Shown here: positions 1 to 6,359 of the stretch, piece after piece
Numbering within the stretch: the stretch's first letter is position 1
Layout: every line of letters starts with the position of its first letter
Assembly (NCBI GenBank): GCA_964635065.1
Contig: CAZWMK010000062.1
Coordinates: 1 to 13,536 of the forward strand
DNA: 13,536 nucleotides
Direction of reading: 5' to 3'
Origin: CAZWMK01 sp964635065
Lineage (GTDB): Bacteria; Pseudomonadota; Alphaproteobacteria; Sphingomonadales; Sphingomonadaceae
Position numbers and translations under genes: made by a program
Notes under the pieces: generated by a model
What the model saw: the letters and a program-made list of their open reading frames with translations, nothing else
The model's database searches: none
What the model was told of the DNA's origin: nothing

Positions 1-409
1 GCAGCACTTCCTTCTTGGTCAGGCCGTGCGTGTCGCCCGAAAGCTGTTCTTCAAGGGCCTTGTAGCGCTTGATCGAGCCGGAAATCGTCTTCCAGTTGGT
101 GAGCATGCCGCCCAGCCAGCGATGGTTGACATAATGCTGGCCGCAGCGACGTGCGGCGTCGGCGACAGCTTCCTGCGCCTGACGCTTGGTGCCAACAAAC
201 AGAACCTTGCCGCCAGCCGCAGCCGTGGCGCGGACGAAGTCGAGCGCGCGCGCGAACAGCGGCACGGTCTGCGACAGGTCGATAATGTGAATGCCGTTGC
301 GTTCGCCGAAGATGTAAGGCTTCATCTTCGGGTTCCAGCGATGCGTCTGGTGACCAAAATGGGCGCCTGCTTCAAGCAGCTGCGCCATGGAGACGACAGG
401 TGCCGCCAT
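1..409 (-). CDS. rpsB: 30S ribosomal protein S2, 5' part (runs off the window)
   Basis: Ribosomal protein S2 of the small subunit, needed for S1 binding and translation initiation. About 136 residues are present; the bacterial protein is usually about 240-260, so the C-terminal half lies beyond base 1. The start is the ATG at 409-407, giving MAAPVVSMAQLLEAGAHFGH, preceded by an AGGAG ribosome binding site (about 415-419). Family signatures visible in order are AGAHFGHQTHRWNPKMKPYI (residues 15-34), IHIIDL, KVLFVGTKRQA and the RWLGGMLTNWKT block, all collinear with E. coli S2. A second in-frame ATG at residue 8 lacks the good ribosome binding site. In most bacteria tsf follows rpsB, but here that would be outside the window. 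Identification is essentially certain from sequence. Confidence 0.98.
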   Translation of the reverse strand, partial: MAAPVVSMAQLLEAGAHFGHQTHRWNPKMKPYIFGERNGIHIIDLSQTVPLFARALDFVRATAAAGGKVLFVGTKRQAQEAVADAARRCGQHYVNHRWLGGMLTNWKTISGSIKRYKALEEQLSGDTHGLTKKEVL

Positions 410-502
410 GTGCTTTTCTCCTAGCCGGTTTAACCTTGGTGCGGGGGTAAGCAACCTTGCGGTAACCACCGGTATGTGTCCCGCACCTGTGGAATACGCG
501 TG

Positions 503-531
503 GCCATACTGCGTTTTGCCCGGTGCGGCAA
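503..531 (-). promoter_or_regulatory. candidate rpsB promoter
   Basis: On the minus strand TTGCCG (531-526) is followed after 17 bases by TATGGC (508-503). Transcription would start near 496 and give a leader of about 87 bases before the rpsB ATG. The -10 match is poor. Its placement just downstream of the PEP-CTERM terminator is sensible. Weak candidate only. Confidence 0.25.
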
Positions 532-544
532 GAGCAGAAAATGC

Positions 545-579
545 AAAAAACCGGGGAAAGGCCACCCCTTCCCCGGTTT
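545..579 (-). terminator. rho-independent terminator of the PEP-CTERM gene
   Basis: Perfect 11-bp inverted repeat AAACCGGGGAA (548-558) / TTCCCCGGTTT (569-579) with a 10-base loop. Read on the minus strand it is followed by a T6 run (complement of A545-550). It lies about 50 bases after the PEP-CTERM stop codon and ahead of rpsB, so it should insulate rpsB from that gene. Confidence 0.9.
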
Positions 580-627
580 GTCAAATTCAATGCCTGATGC
601 TGCCAGTCAGGACCGGCACCACCATAT

Positions 628-1647
628 TCAACGCTTGCGACGACGCAGCGCCATAGCCCCGAGCCCCAGACCAAGCAGGCCAAGCGCCGCCGGTTCCGGC
701 ACATCCAGGTTGGGCGCGCGGCCAATAAAGACCTGTTCATAGCCGCCGCTGAGGGCCCCCAGTCGGAGATCCACGCTCAGCCACCCGCTGGTCAGATTGC
801 GCAAAACATCGTTCAGCTCGTTGCTGGTGATAGCAAAAGCCGCAACGTCATTGCCCAAATTCTGGCTGACGGTGTCGAGATCAAGCCCTGACGGATTCGG
901 CAGGTTAAAGGGATTTCCACTATTGTAACTGCTGATCGCTTGTGTGCAGCTGCCCTGATAATAAAGTACTTTATTGGTATTATCGACACAGACACTGCCA
1001 TGCATGTAGGCTGGAGCGACAGCGCCCTGGCCGCCAGGGCCATCAAAGTCGTAACTCGTTGTACCCAAGCCGGGGAAATCGGTAGAAGTCAGCTCGAAAT
1101 CGCCTTGCGACACACCGCTACCATCATAAACGGTGACCTTGGCATAGCTGAGGATATTGGATGCGGAGCCATTATTTTCTTCCATGCTGAAAAAGAAAAC
1201 AAGATCATCACCACCAAGGAACGACTTCAACGCGGTGATTCCAGCATCCCATGTACGGCTGTTATCGCCGGCAAAGGTGTCGCCGGTGGGATCAGAAGTT
1301 CCGTAAGTTGTGAAATTCGATGACCACGATGACAGGGCATAGGCGTTATCCATACCAGCACTGTTGCCTGTTACAGTGCTGCTAGTGTCACCCGTTGCCA
1401 CGACGATCAAATTCTGGATGTCATTATCACCAGTATCTGAATTGACCGTAAAGTTACCCGACGTACTACCGCTCGTGATGTAGTTGAGATAGGCGAGCGA
1501 ATAGACGGTGAAATCACCATATTGCAGCGCGTTCAGATTGGGGCCCGATGTCACCGGGGGCGGCAGGACAATTTCTGCCGCCTGTGCGGCAGGCGCGAGG
1601 GTCGCGACCGACAGGGCAAAAGCAGAGGCGAAAACGCGCTTCAGCAT
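628..1647 (-). CDS. PEP-CTERM sorting domain secreted protein
   Basis: Exported protein of 339 residues, predicted to be processed by an exosortase (XrtA/EpsH type) at its C-terminal tag and displayed or released at the cell surface; in other bacteria such proteins are linked to exopolysaccharide and biofilm or floc matrix. Seen: a signal peptide MLKRVFASAFALSVATLAPA with likely cleavage after AQA (residue 23); a Gly/Ser/Thr/Asn/Asp-rich body of beta-like character; two cysteines (220, 234) that could pair; and a C-terminal tag of VPEP (316-319), a hydrophobic stretch (320-334) and RRRKR (335-339). The start is the ATG at 1647 with GGAG seven bases upstream. An upstream in-frame start at 1695 is rejected because it lies inside the sigma-54 promoter and would bury the signal peptide. 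The gene has its own promoter and terminator and more AT-rich codons than its neighbours, which suggests accessory origin. The specific function is unknown. Confidence 0.9.
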   Translation of the reverse strand: MLKRVFASAFALSVATLAPAAQAAEIVLPPPVTSGPNLNALQYGDFTVYSLAYLNYITSGSTSGNFTVNSDTGDNDIQNLIVVATGDTSSTVTGNSAGMDNAYALSSWSSNFTTYGTSDPTGDTFAGDNSRTWDAGITALKSFLGGDDLVFFFSMEENNGSASNILSYAKVTVYDGSGVSQGDFELTSTDFPGLGTTSYDFDGPGGQGAVAPAYMHGSVCVDNTNKVLYYQGSCTQAISSYNSGNPFNLPNPSGLDLDTVSQNLGNDVAAFAITSNELNDVLRNLTSGWLSVDLRLGALSGGYEQVFIGRAPNLDVPEPAALGLLGLGLGAMALRRRKR

Positions 1648-1683
1648 GGAATGACTCCATAAACAACTTGGTTGTGTAGGGTA

Positions 1684-1699
1684 TGCAATCTGCATGCCA
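1684..1699 (-). promoter_or_regulatory. sigma-54 (RpoN) promoter of the PEP-CTERM gene
   Basis: The minus strand reads TGGCATGCAGATTGCA, which fits the sigma-54 consensus TGGCAYG-N4-TTGCW at every defined position, with the obligatory GG and GC pairs separated by exactly 10 bases. Transcription should begin near 1673, leaving about 26 bases before the ATG, enough for the GGAG ribosome binding site. Sigma-54 control through the PrsK/PrsR two-component pair is known for PEP-CTERM genes in other exosortase bacteria, so the match is biologically expected. Confidence 0.8.
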
Positions 1700-1724
1700 C
1701 ATATTTTTACATATAAATTTCAGC

Positions 1725-1770
1725 TACTTGAAAAGTGATCCTTTGTACAATCACTTCATACTTGTAAAGT
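1725..1770. promoter_or_regulatory. tandem palindromes, candidate enhancer-binding sites
   Basis: Two 12-base direct repeats, TACTTGAAAAGT (1725-1736) and TACTTGTAAAGT (1759-1770), differ at one base. Each contains the dyad ACTT-N3-AAGT. Their centres are 34 bases apart and fall about 58 and 92 bases upstream of the predicted sigma-54 start. Between them is a second dyad, AAGTGAT (1733-1739) with ATCACTT (1750-1756), and extra ACTT half-sites at 1753 and 1779. This arrangement suits an NtrC-family activator such as PrsR; the binding protein is inferred. Confidence 0.5.
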
Positions 1771-1820
1771 TTTCCGACACTTCCTGAGCCTTTTGACACT
1801 ATCACCTTACAATGCTGAAC

Positions 1821-1855
1821 AAAAAAACGGCAGCGATAACCAGGCACCGCTGCCG
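1821..1855 (-). terminator. rho-independent terminator after ispE
   Basis: Inverted repeat CGGCAGCG (1828-1835) / CGCTGCCG (1848-1855), which can extend inward through G-U and U-A pairs on the minus strand, followed on that strand by T7 (complement of A1821-1827). It lies about 180 bases beyond the ispE stop and ends the etfQO-TPR-ispE unit just before the PEP-CTERM control region. Confidence 0.88.
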
Positions 1856-2032
1856 CCAGTCATAACCGATGGGACGCACTCTTGACGTCCGACCGGCGCA
1901 GATGGGTGAAACACAACAACCCGAGCTGCATCTGCTGCCGCATGCCAAGCAAACGGAATGCCATAAATTATTTCTTTTATATTCAGGCGATTACGCAACG
2001 GCCTTTTGTCCCGATCGTATCATTTCGAAACA

Positions 2033-2878
2033 TCATGTGCCAGTCTGGAACCGCGTGACCACTGCCCACCAGCCGGGATGTTCTGCCACAATGCGTTTGT
2101 GCGCCATGTCCGCTTGCGCCATGGTGTCAAACAGTGCGAAACAGCTGGCGCCCGATCCCGACATGCGGAACAGGCGCACATCCTCCATCGTCTTGAGACA
2201 GGCAAGTACGGCGGCAATTTTGGGCGCCAGATGACAGGCCGGCGCTTCAAGATCGTTGCGCCCTGCCCGCGCCACGGCAAGGAGCGGACCTGCATCAAGG
2301 CCACCACGATCGCGCCCGTCCCATGTGCGAAAAACCGGTCCGGTCGGCACAGCCACGCCGGGATTGACCAAGAGAACGGCAAGGTCCGCAATATCGCCGT
2401 CCGGCACAGGATAGAGTGCCGCGCCAACCCCGGTACCGCGCATGGTCCGGCCATGAACGCACGCCGGAACGTCAGCCCCCAATGCGGCACCAAGTGTCGC
2501 AAGTCGTTCAAGTGGCCAGTCGAGTTGCCAGAGCCTGTTCAACAAGCGCAAAGCTGCTGCGGCATCGGCAGACCCGCCACCCAACCCGGCCTCGACCGGG
2601 ATCGCCTTGTCCAGAAAAAACCGCGCGCCCCGCTTCTCTCCGCTGTCCTGCTGCAACAGACGGGCGGCGCGCAGCACAAGATTGTTATCGGTCGTCGCAA
2701 GGCACGAAGCCGTCGGTCCGGACAGGGTCAGCGACAAGTCAGACGCGGGTTCCGCGCGCAGAGTGTCGCCAAAAGCGACGAAAGCGAACAATGTCTCGAT
2801 ATCGTGATAGCCATCAGCACGGCGCTGCCGGACATGCAGCGCCAGATTGAGTTTGGCCGGTGCGTGCTCGCTCAGCAT
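2033..2878 (-). CDS. ispE: 4-(cytidine 5'-diphospho)-2-C-methyl-D-erythritol kinase
   Basis: GHMP-family kinase of the cytosolic MEP (non-mevalonate) isoprenoid pathway; it phosphorylates CDP-methylerythritol with ATP at the 2-hydroxyl. The protein is 281 residues, normal for IspE. Visible motifs: N-terminal PAKLNLALHV with the substrate lysine K9; the ATP-binding glycine-rich loop PVEAGLGGGSADAAAAL (residues 94-110); the catalytic aspartate D136 in GADVPAC; and the third GHMP motif MSGSGASCFALF (239-250). The ATG at 2878 shares one base with the TGA stop of the upstream TPR gene (TGATG), so translational coupling is likely; no clear Shine-Dalgarno sequence is seen. A GTG one codon earlier (2881) is an alternative start. 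A terminator at 1821-1855 follows. Confidence 0.97.
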   Translation of the reverse strand: MLSEHAPAKLNLALHVRQRRADGYHDIETLFAFVAFGDTLRAEPASDLSLTLSGPTASCLATTDNNLVLRAARLLQQDSGEKRGARFFLDKAIPVEAGLGGGSADAAAALRLLNRLWQLDWPLERLATLGAALGADVPACVHGRTMRGTGVGAALYPVPDGDIADLAVLLVNPGVAVPTGPVFRTWDGRDRGGLDAGPLLAVARAGRNDLEAPACHLAPKIAAVLACLKTMEDVRLFRMSGSGASCFALFDTMAQADMAHKRIVAEHPGWWAVVTRFQTGT

Positions 2879-4572
2879 CACTGCGGGATGGCGCCATCCA
2901 TTTTGGCCAGAGCCAGGTCAAGACCGAGATCGAGCTTGACCTGAAGGCGTTTGCGTTGTGCCGTATCAGGCTGGGAATCGAGCGCCCCCTGCCAGCGATG
3001 GCGCGCTTCAAGAAACCGCCCCGTGCGCCAATAGGCGTCGCCGAGATGCTCGCCGACCGTGGCATCTTCGGGCACGAGCGCAAAGGCCTCTTCAAGCAGG
3101 CGCACGGCATCGGCATAACGCCCCTGACGATAATGCGCCCAGCCAAGCGAGTCGGTGATATAACCGTCGTCGGGTTTCAGGGCATGCGCCTTGGCGATCA
3201 GCGCCTGCGCTTCGTCGGGGCGCAAGCCGCGATCGAGCAAAGAATAGCCAAGATAATTCAGGATCAGCGCCTGATCGGGCGCCAGAAGCAGAGCCTTGCG
3301 CAGATCGGCCTCGGCAGACTGCCAATCGCCCGCCCGTTCCTTGGCGGTGCCACGCAGGAAATAAAGCTGCCAATGACCGGCGGGGCGTTGCTCTTGCAGG
3401 GCAATCGCCTTGTCATATGCCTGAACCGCATCGCTGAACCGTTCAAGGTCGCGCAACGCATCGCCATAGCGCGCCCAGTCCTCGGCGGACGCCTGCGGCA
3501 TTGCGACACCGGCTTCCAGCACCGCCAGGGCCTGCGCCTTCTGGTCGATCGCGCCAAGGATCGCAGCCTGACTGGCGCGCGCGACCGGCAGGTAAGCGCC
3601 ATCGGCAGGAATCCTGCCAAGCATGGCGAGCGCGGCCTGATTTTGCTCCGCCTGCTGCAACAGGTCGGCGACAGTCATCAAGGCTGCTTCGTCCGCAGGA
3701 TTGAGATAGGTCGCCAGCCGCGCGAGGACAAGCGCGATTGGCAAAGGACGTTCGCGCGACAGATCCTGCGCAATCCGGCGAAACAGCGCAGCCGCACCCG
3801 CCGTTGCAGTGGTCGGCCCTGCCGATACCAGCCGCCCGCGATCCAGCCGCGCCAGTGCATCGCGCAGGACAGGATGACGGCCATCGCCAATCATCAGGAG
3901 CTTGCGCGCAGCCTCGGCCTTGCCTTGCTGTTGCAGTGCATGTGCGGCCGCCAGGCGCAGGGAAAGGTCGCTGCCGGCTGGCCCGGCGAGCAATTCATCA
4001 TAAACCAGCGAGGCCGCAATCCAGTGCCCGGCGGCAGCCAGAAGATAGGCGCGATGCTCGCTGACATAGCTGGCGGCCAGCGGTTCTGCCGGGATGCTCG
4101 TCAGGGTCTCGATCGCGTCGGCCCGTTCCCCGCGCGCCTGCTGCGCCCAGGCCTTGAGCACGGGCGCAGCAAATGCGGCATAGCCGGCCTCCGCCAGCTT
4201 GGCACGCTGCTGCTCGAAACGCGACCAGTCAGCGCGCATCAACGCGGATGTGGCCAGGACCAGGCTGACGGTCGAGTCATGACTGTCGGCGCGCGCCAAC
4301 TGCTCGGCCATGGCGAACGACAGATCGCGATTGCCCGCCGCCAGTGCGAGTTCAAAGGCCCGACGCTGCAACAGGCTGTTGCCAGGCTCGAACTTCAGAG
4401 CAGCGGCATAGGCCTCCGCCGCGCGGTCAAGCGCCTGTTCTCCCTGAGCAAAGCGGGCTTCGACATAGGCGTGAAGGCCGCTGTCAAAACGCAGTTTGCC
4501 ATTGGCGGATGCTGCCGCCGGCATGGCGGCGGCAAGCATGAACATGGCCAGAGACAGGTGCCTAACAAGCAC
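2878..4572 (-). CDS. exported tetratricopeptide repeat protein
   Basis: Protein of 564 residues built almost wholly of helical repeats. A signal peptide is present (hydrophobic LSLAMFMLAAAMPAAASA, likely cleavage after residue 23), so it should act in the periplasm or be membrane-attached. The clearest TPR units lie between about 363 and 535, with canonical W/L-G-Y-A-F-A-P spacing such as LGWAHYRQGRYADAVRLLEE; the N-terminal half looks like more degenerate TPR or Sel1-like helices. The start is a GTG at 4572 with a strong AAGGAAG ribosome binding site seven bases upstream, which overlaps the etfQO stop. A TPR gene next to ispE is a recurring neighbourhood in Proteobacteria (in Pseudomonas, with lolB between). 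TPR proteins are scaffolds; the partner is not apparent, and I assign no specific function. Confidence 0.9.
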   Translation of the reverse strand: MLVRHLSLAMFMLAAAMPAAASANGKLRFDSGLHAYVEARFAQGEQALDRAAEAYAAALKFEPGNSLLQRRAFELALAAGNRDLSFAMAEQLARADSHDSTVSLVLATSALMRADWSRFEQQRAKLAEAGYAAFAAPVLKAWAQQARGERADAIETLTSIPAEPLAASYVSEHRAYLLAAAGHWIAASLVYDELLAGPAGSDLSLRLAAAHALQQQGKAEAARKLLMIGDGRHPVLRDALARLDRGRLVSAGPTTATAGAAALFRRIAQDLSRERPLPIALVLARLATYLNPADEAALMTVADLLQQAEQNQAALAMLGRIPADGAYLPVARASQAAILGAIDQKAQALAVLEAGVAMPQASAEDWARYGDALRDLERFSDAVQAYDKAIALQEQRPAGHWQLYFLRGTAKERAGDWQSAEADLRKALLLAPDQALILNYLGYSLLDRGLRPDEAQALIAKAHALKPDDGYITDSLGWAHYRQGRYADAVRLLEEAFALVPEDATVGEHLGDAYWRTGRFLEARHRWQGALDSQPDTAQRKRLQVKLDLGLDLALAKMDGAIPQ

Positions 4573-4583
4573 GCGAAACTTCC

Positions 4584-6236
4584 TTACATATTGGGGTAAT
4601 TCGGACCGCCCCCGCCTTCCGGCACCACCCAGTTAATGTTCTGCGTCGGGTCCTTGATGTCACAGGTCTTGCAGTGGACGCAATTCTGCGCATTGATCTG
4701 CAAGCGCGGCGTGCCTTCTTCCTGTCCGACGATTTCATAGACACCCGCCGGACAATAACGCTGTTCGGGGGCATCATAAAGCGCCAGATTGACGTCGATC
4801 GGAACGCTGGCATCCTTCAGCGTCAGATGGATCGGCTGATCTTCTTCATGATTGGTGTTCGACAGGAACACCGAGGACAGGCGATCGAAGCTGATCTTGC
4901 CGTCGGGCTTTGGATATGCGATCGGATGGGCGTGATCCTTGCGCTTCAGTTGCGCATGATCAGGCTTGTGCTTGAACGTCCAGGGCAGCTTCACGCCAAG
5001 GTGATGCAGCCACAGGTCAATGCCGGTATAGACCGTTCCGACCAGACCACCCATCTTGGCCACCGCCGGTTCGGCGTTGCGGACGACTTCCAGTTCTTTC
5101 CTGACCCAGCTGTCTTCATAAGCCGCTGGATAAGCCGAGAGTTCATTACGCCCCTCGGAGCCGGCCTTGAGCGCTGCGAAAGCCGCTTCGGCGGCCATCA
5201 TCGCGCTTTTCATGGCTGTATGGCTGCCCTTGATGCGCGGGACATTGACGAATCCAGCCGCGCAGCCGATCAGCGCGCCGCCCGGAAAAACGAGCTTCGG
5301 AACAGCCTGAAGTCCGCCCTCGTTGATCGCGCGCGCGCCATAGGAGACACGGCGGCCGCCTTCGAGCACGTCGCGGATTGCCGGGTGCGTTTTCCAGCGC
5401 TGGAATTCCTCGAACGGCGACAGATGCGGGTTGCTGTAGGACAGGGCCACAACAAAACCGAGCGCGACCTGACCATTGGCCTGATGATAGAGGAAACCGC
5501 CGCCCCAGGCATCGTCAAGCGGCCAGCCCTGTGTGTGAATGACCTTGCCGGGTTCATGCTTGGCAGGATCGATGTCCCACAATTCCTTTAATCCGATGCC
5601 ATAGGTCTGCGGGCAGCAATCGGCTTCGAGATCGAAAATCCGCTTGAGTTCCTTGGTCAGATGACCGCGCGCGCCTTCTGCAAAGAAAGTATATTTCGCA
5701 TGCAGTTCCATGCCGGGCATGTAGCTGTCCTTGCGCGAACCGTCGCGGGCAATGCCCATGTCGCCGGTTGCAACGCCCTTGACCGAACCATCGTCGTTGA
5801 ACAGCACTTCCGCAGCGGCAAAGCCGGGGAAGATTTCAACGCCCATGGCCTCTGCCTGCTGTCCCAGCCAGCGCGTCAGATTGCCGAGGCTGACCGTGTA
5901 ACAGCCCTTGTTGTGCATGAAGGGCGGCAGCAGGAAGTGCGGAAAATCGATCTTGCGGTTCTTCGTCAGAACCCAGTGATGGTTTTCTGTCACCGGCACC
6001 GTCAGCGGGCTGTCAAGCTCGCGCCAGTTGGGGATCAGTTCATCCAGCGCCTTCGGATCGACCACCGCACCCGACAGCGTGTGGGCGCCGATTTCCGACC
6101 CCTTTTCGAGCACGCAGACAGAAATCTCGTGATTCTGCTCTGCCGCCAGATGTTTCAACCGGATTGCCGCCGAAAGACCCGCAGGCCCCCCGCCTACGAT
6201 CACAACATCATAGGCCATTGATTCGCGTTCGCTCAT
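4584..6236 (-). CDS. etfQO: electron transfer flavoprotein-ubiquinone oxidoreductase
   Basis: Membrane-associated FAD and 4Fe-4S enzyme that passes electrons from reduced ETF (fed by acyl-CoA and other dehydrogenases) to ubiquinone. The protein is 550 residues, matching the family. Seen: the FAD Rossmann motif DVVIVGGGPAGLSAAIRL (10-27); the LSGAVVDP and GCAAGFVNVPRIKGSHTAMK blocks (324-343) typical of ETF-QO; and a C-terminal cluster-binding set C495, C519, C522, C525 (CPAGVYE ... NCVHCKTCDIKDP), spaced nearly as in the human enzyme. The start is the ATG at 6236 (MSERESMAYDVVIV) with GGGAAG upstream; in-frame sequence reaching further upstream (to about 6587) runs into the opposite-strand UDG gene and does not resemble the family. 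First gene of the minus-strand unit with the TPR protein and ispE. The acyl-CoA synthetase nearby feeds the same fatty acid pathway. Confidence 0.97.
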   Translation of the reverse strand: MSERESMAYDVVIVGGGPAGLSAAIRLKHLAAEQNHEISVCVLEKGSEIGAHTLSGAVVDPKALDELIPNWRELDSPLTVPVTENHHWVLTKNRKIDFPHFLLPPFMHNKGCYTVSLGNLTRWLGQQAEAMGVEIFPGFAAAEVLFNDDGSVKGVATGDMGIARDGSRKDSYMPGMELHAKYTFFAEGARGHLTKELKRIFDLEADCCPQTYGIGLKELWDIDPAKHEPGKVIHTQGWPLDDAWGGGFLYHQANGQVALGFVVALSYSNPHLSPFEEFQRWKTHPAIRDVLEGGRRVSYGARAINEGGLQAVPKLVFPGGALIGCAAGFVNVPRIKGSHTAMKSAMMAAEAAFAALKAGSEGRNELSAYPAAYEDSWVRKELEVVRNAEPAVAKMGGLVGTVYTGIDLWLHHLGVKLPWTFKHKPDHAQLKRKDHAHPIAYPKPDGKISFDRLSSVFLSNTNHEEDQPIHLTLKDASVPIDVNLALYDAPEQRYCPAGVYEIVGQEEGTPRLQINAQNCVHCKTCDIKDPTQNINWVVPEGGGGPNYPNM

Positions 6237-6260
6237 GCCGCCCTTCCCGTCTTTCATGCC

Positions 6261-6289
6261 GTCATTCAACGGCACGTCGCATGAATGAC
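6261..6289. promoter_or_regulatory. inverted repeat in the etfQO/UDG divergent region
   Basis: Perfect 8-bp inverted repeat GTCATTCA (6261-6268) / TGAATGAC (6282-6289) with a 13-base centre, 25-53 bases upstream of the etfQO ATG. An overlapping shorter hairpin, GCCGT (6258-6262) / ACGGC (6269-6273), shares part of it. It could be an operator for etfQO or a leader hairpin; no known regulator site is recognised. Confidence 0.35.
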
Positions 6290-6359
6290 ATAGTCCGCCT
6301 GATAGGCATGATGTTGTCTGTTGACCAGACGCGTAATTTTTACAATCCCCACCAGCCAT

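Larger units (their letters stand above)
1648..2032. other. 385-base intergenic region between the PEP-CTERM gene and ispE
   Basis: No convincing gene on either strand. From left to right it holds the PEP-CTERM ribosome binding site (about 1655-1658), the sigma-54 promoter (1684-1699), an AT-rich stretch, two tandem ACTT-N3-AAGT palindromes (1726-1770), the terminator of the ispE unit (1821-1855), and about 175 bases of ispE 3' untranslated sequence in which I see no further structure. Confidence 0.8.

Noticed and set aside
372..742. Several overlapping open frames of 88-122 codons on both strands around the rpsB/PEP-CTERM gap
   Set aside because: They run through the terminator, the rpsB start and the PEP-CTERM 3' end, and none has a convincing ribosome binding site or recognisable product.
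1648..1695. Upstream in-frame start for the PEP-CTERM protein
   Set aside because: It would place 16 extra residues before the signal peptide, and its codons overlap the sigma-54 promoter; the ATG at 1647 has its own GGAG.
2006..2944. A 312-codon open frame on the plus strand across ispE
   Set aside because: Antisense to ispE, whose three GHMP motifs are intact; the shadow has no recognisable features and crosses gene boundaries.
2860..4599. A 579-codon open frame on the plus strand, antisense to the TPR gene
   Set aside because: It lies wholly opposite a TPR gene with signal peptide, ribosome binding site and operon context. Its translation is Arg/Gln/Gly-rich without domain signatures, as expected for an antisense shadow in high-GC DNA.
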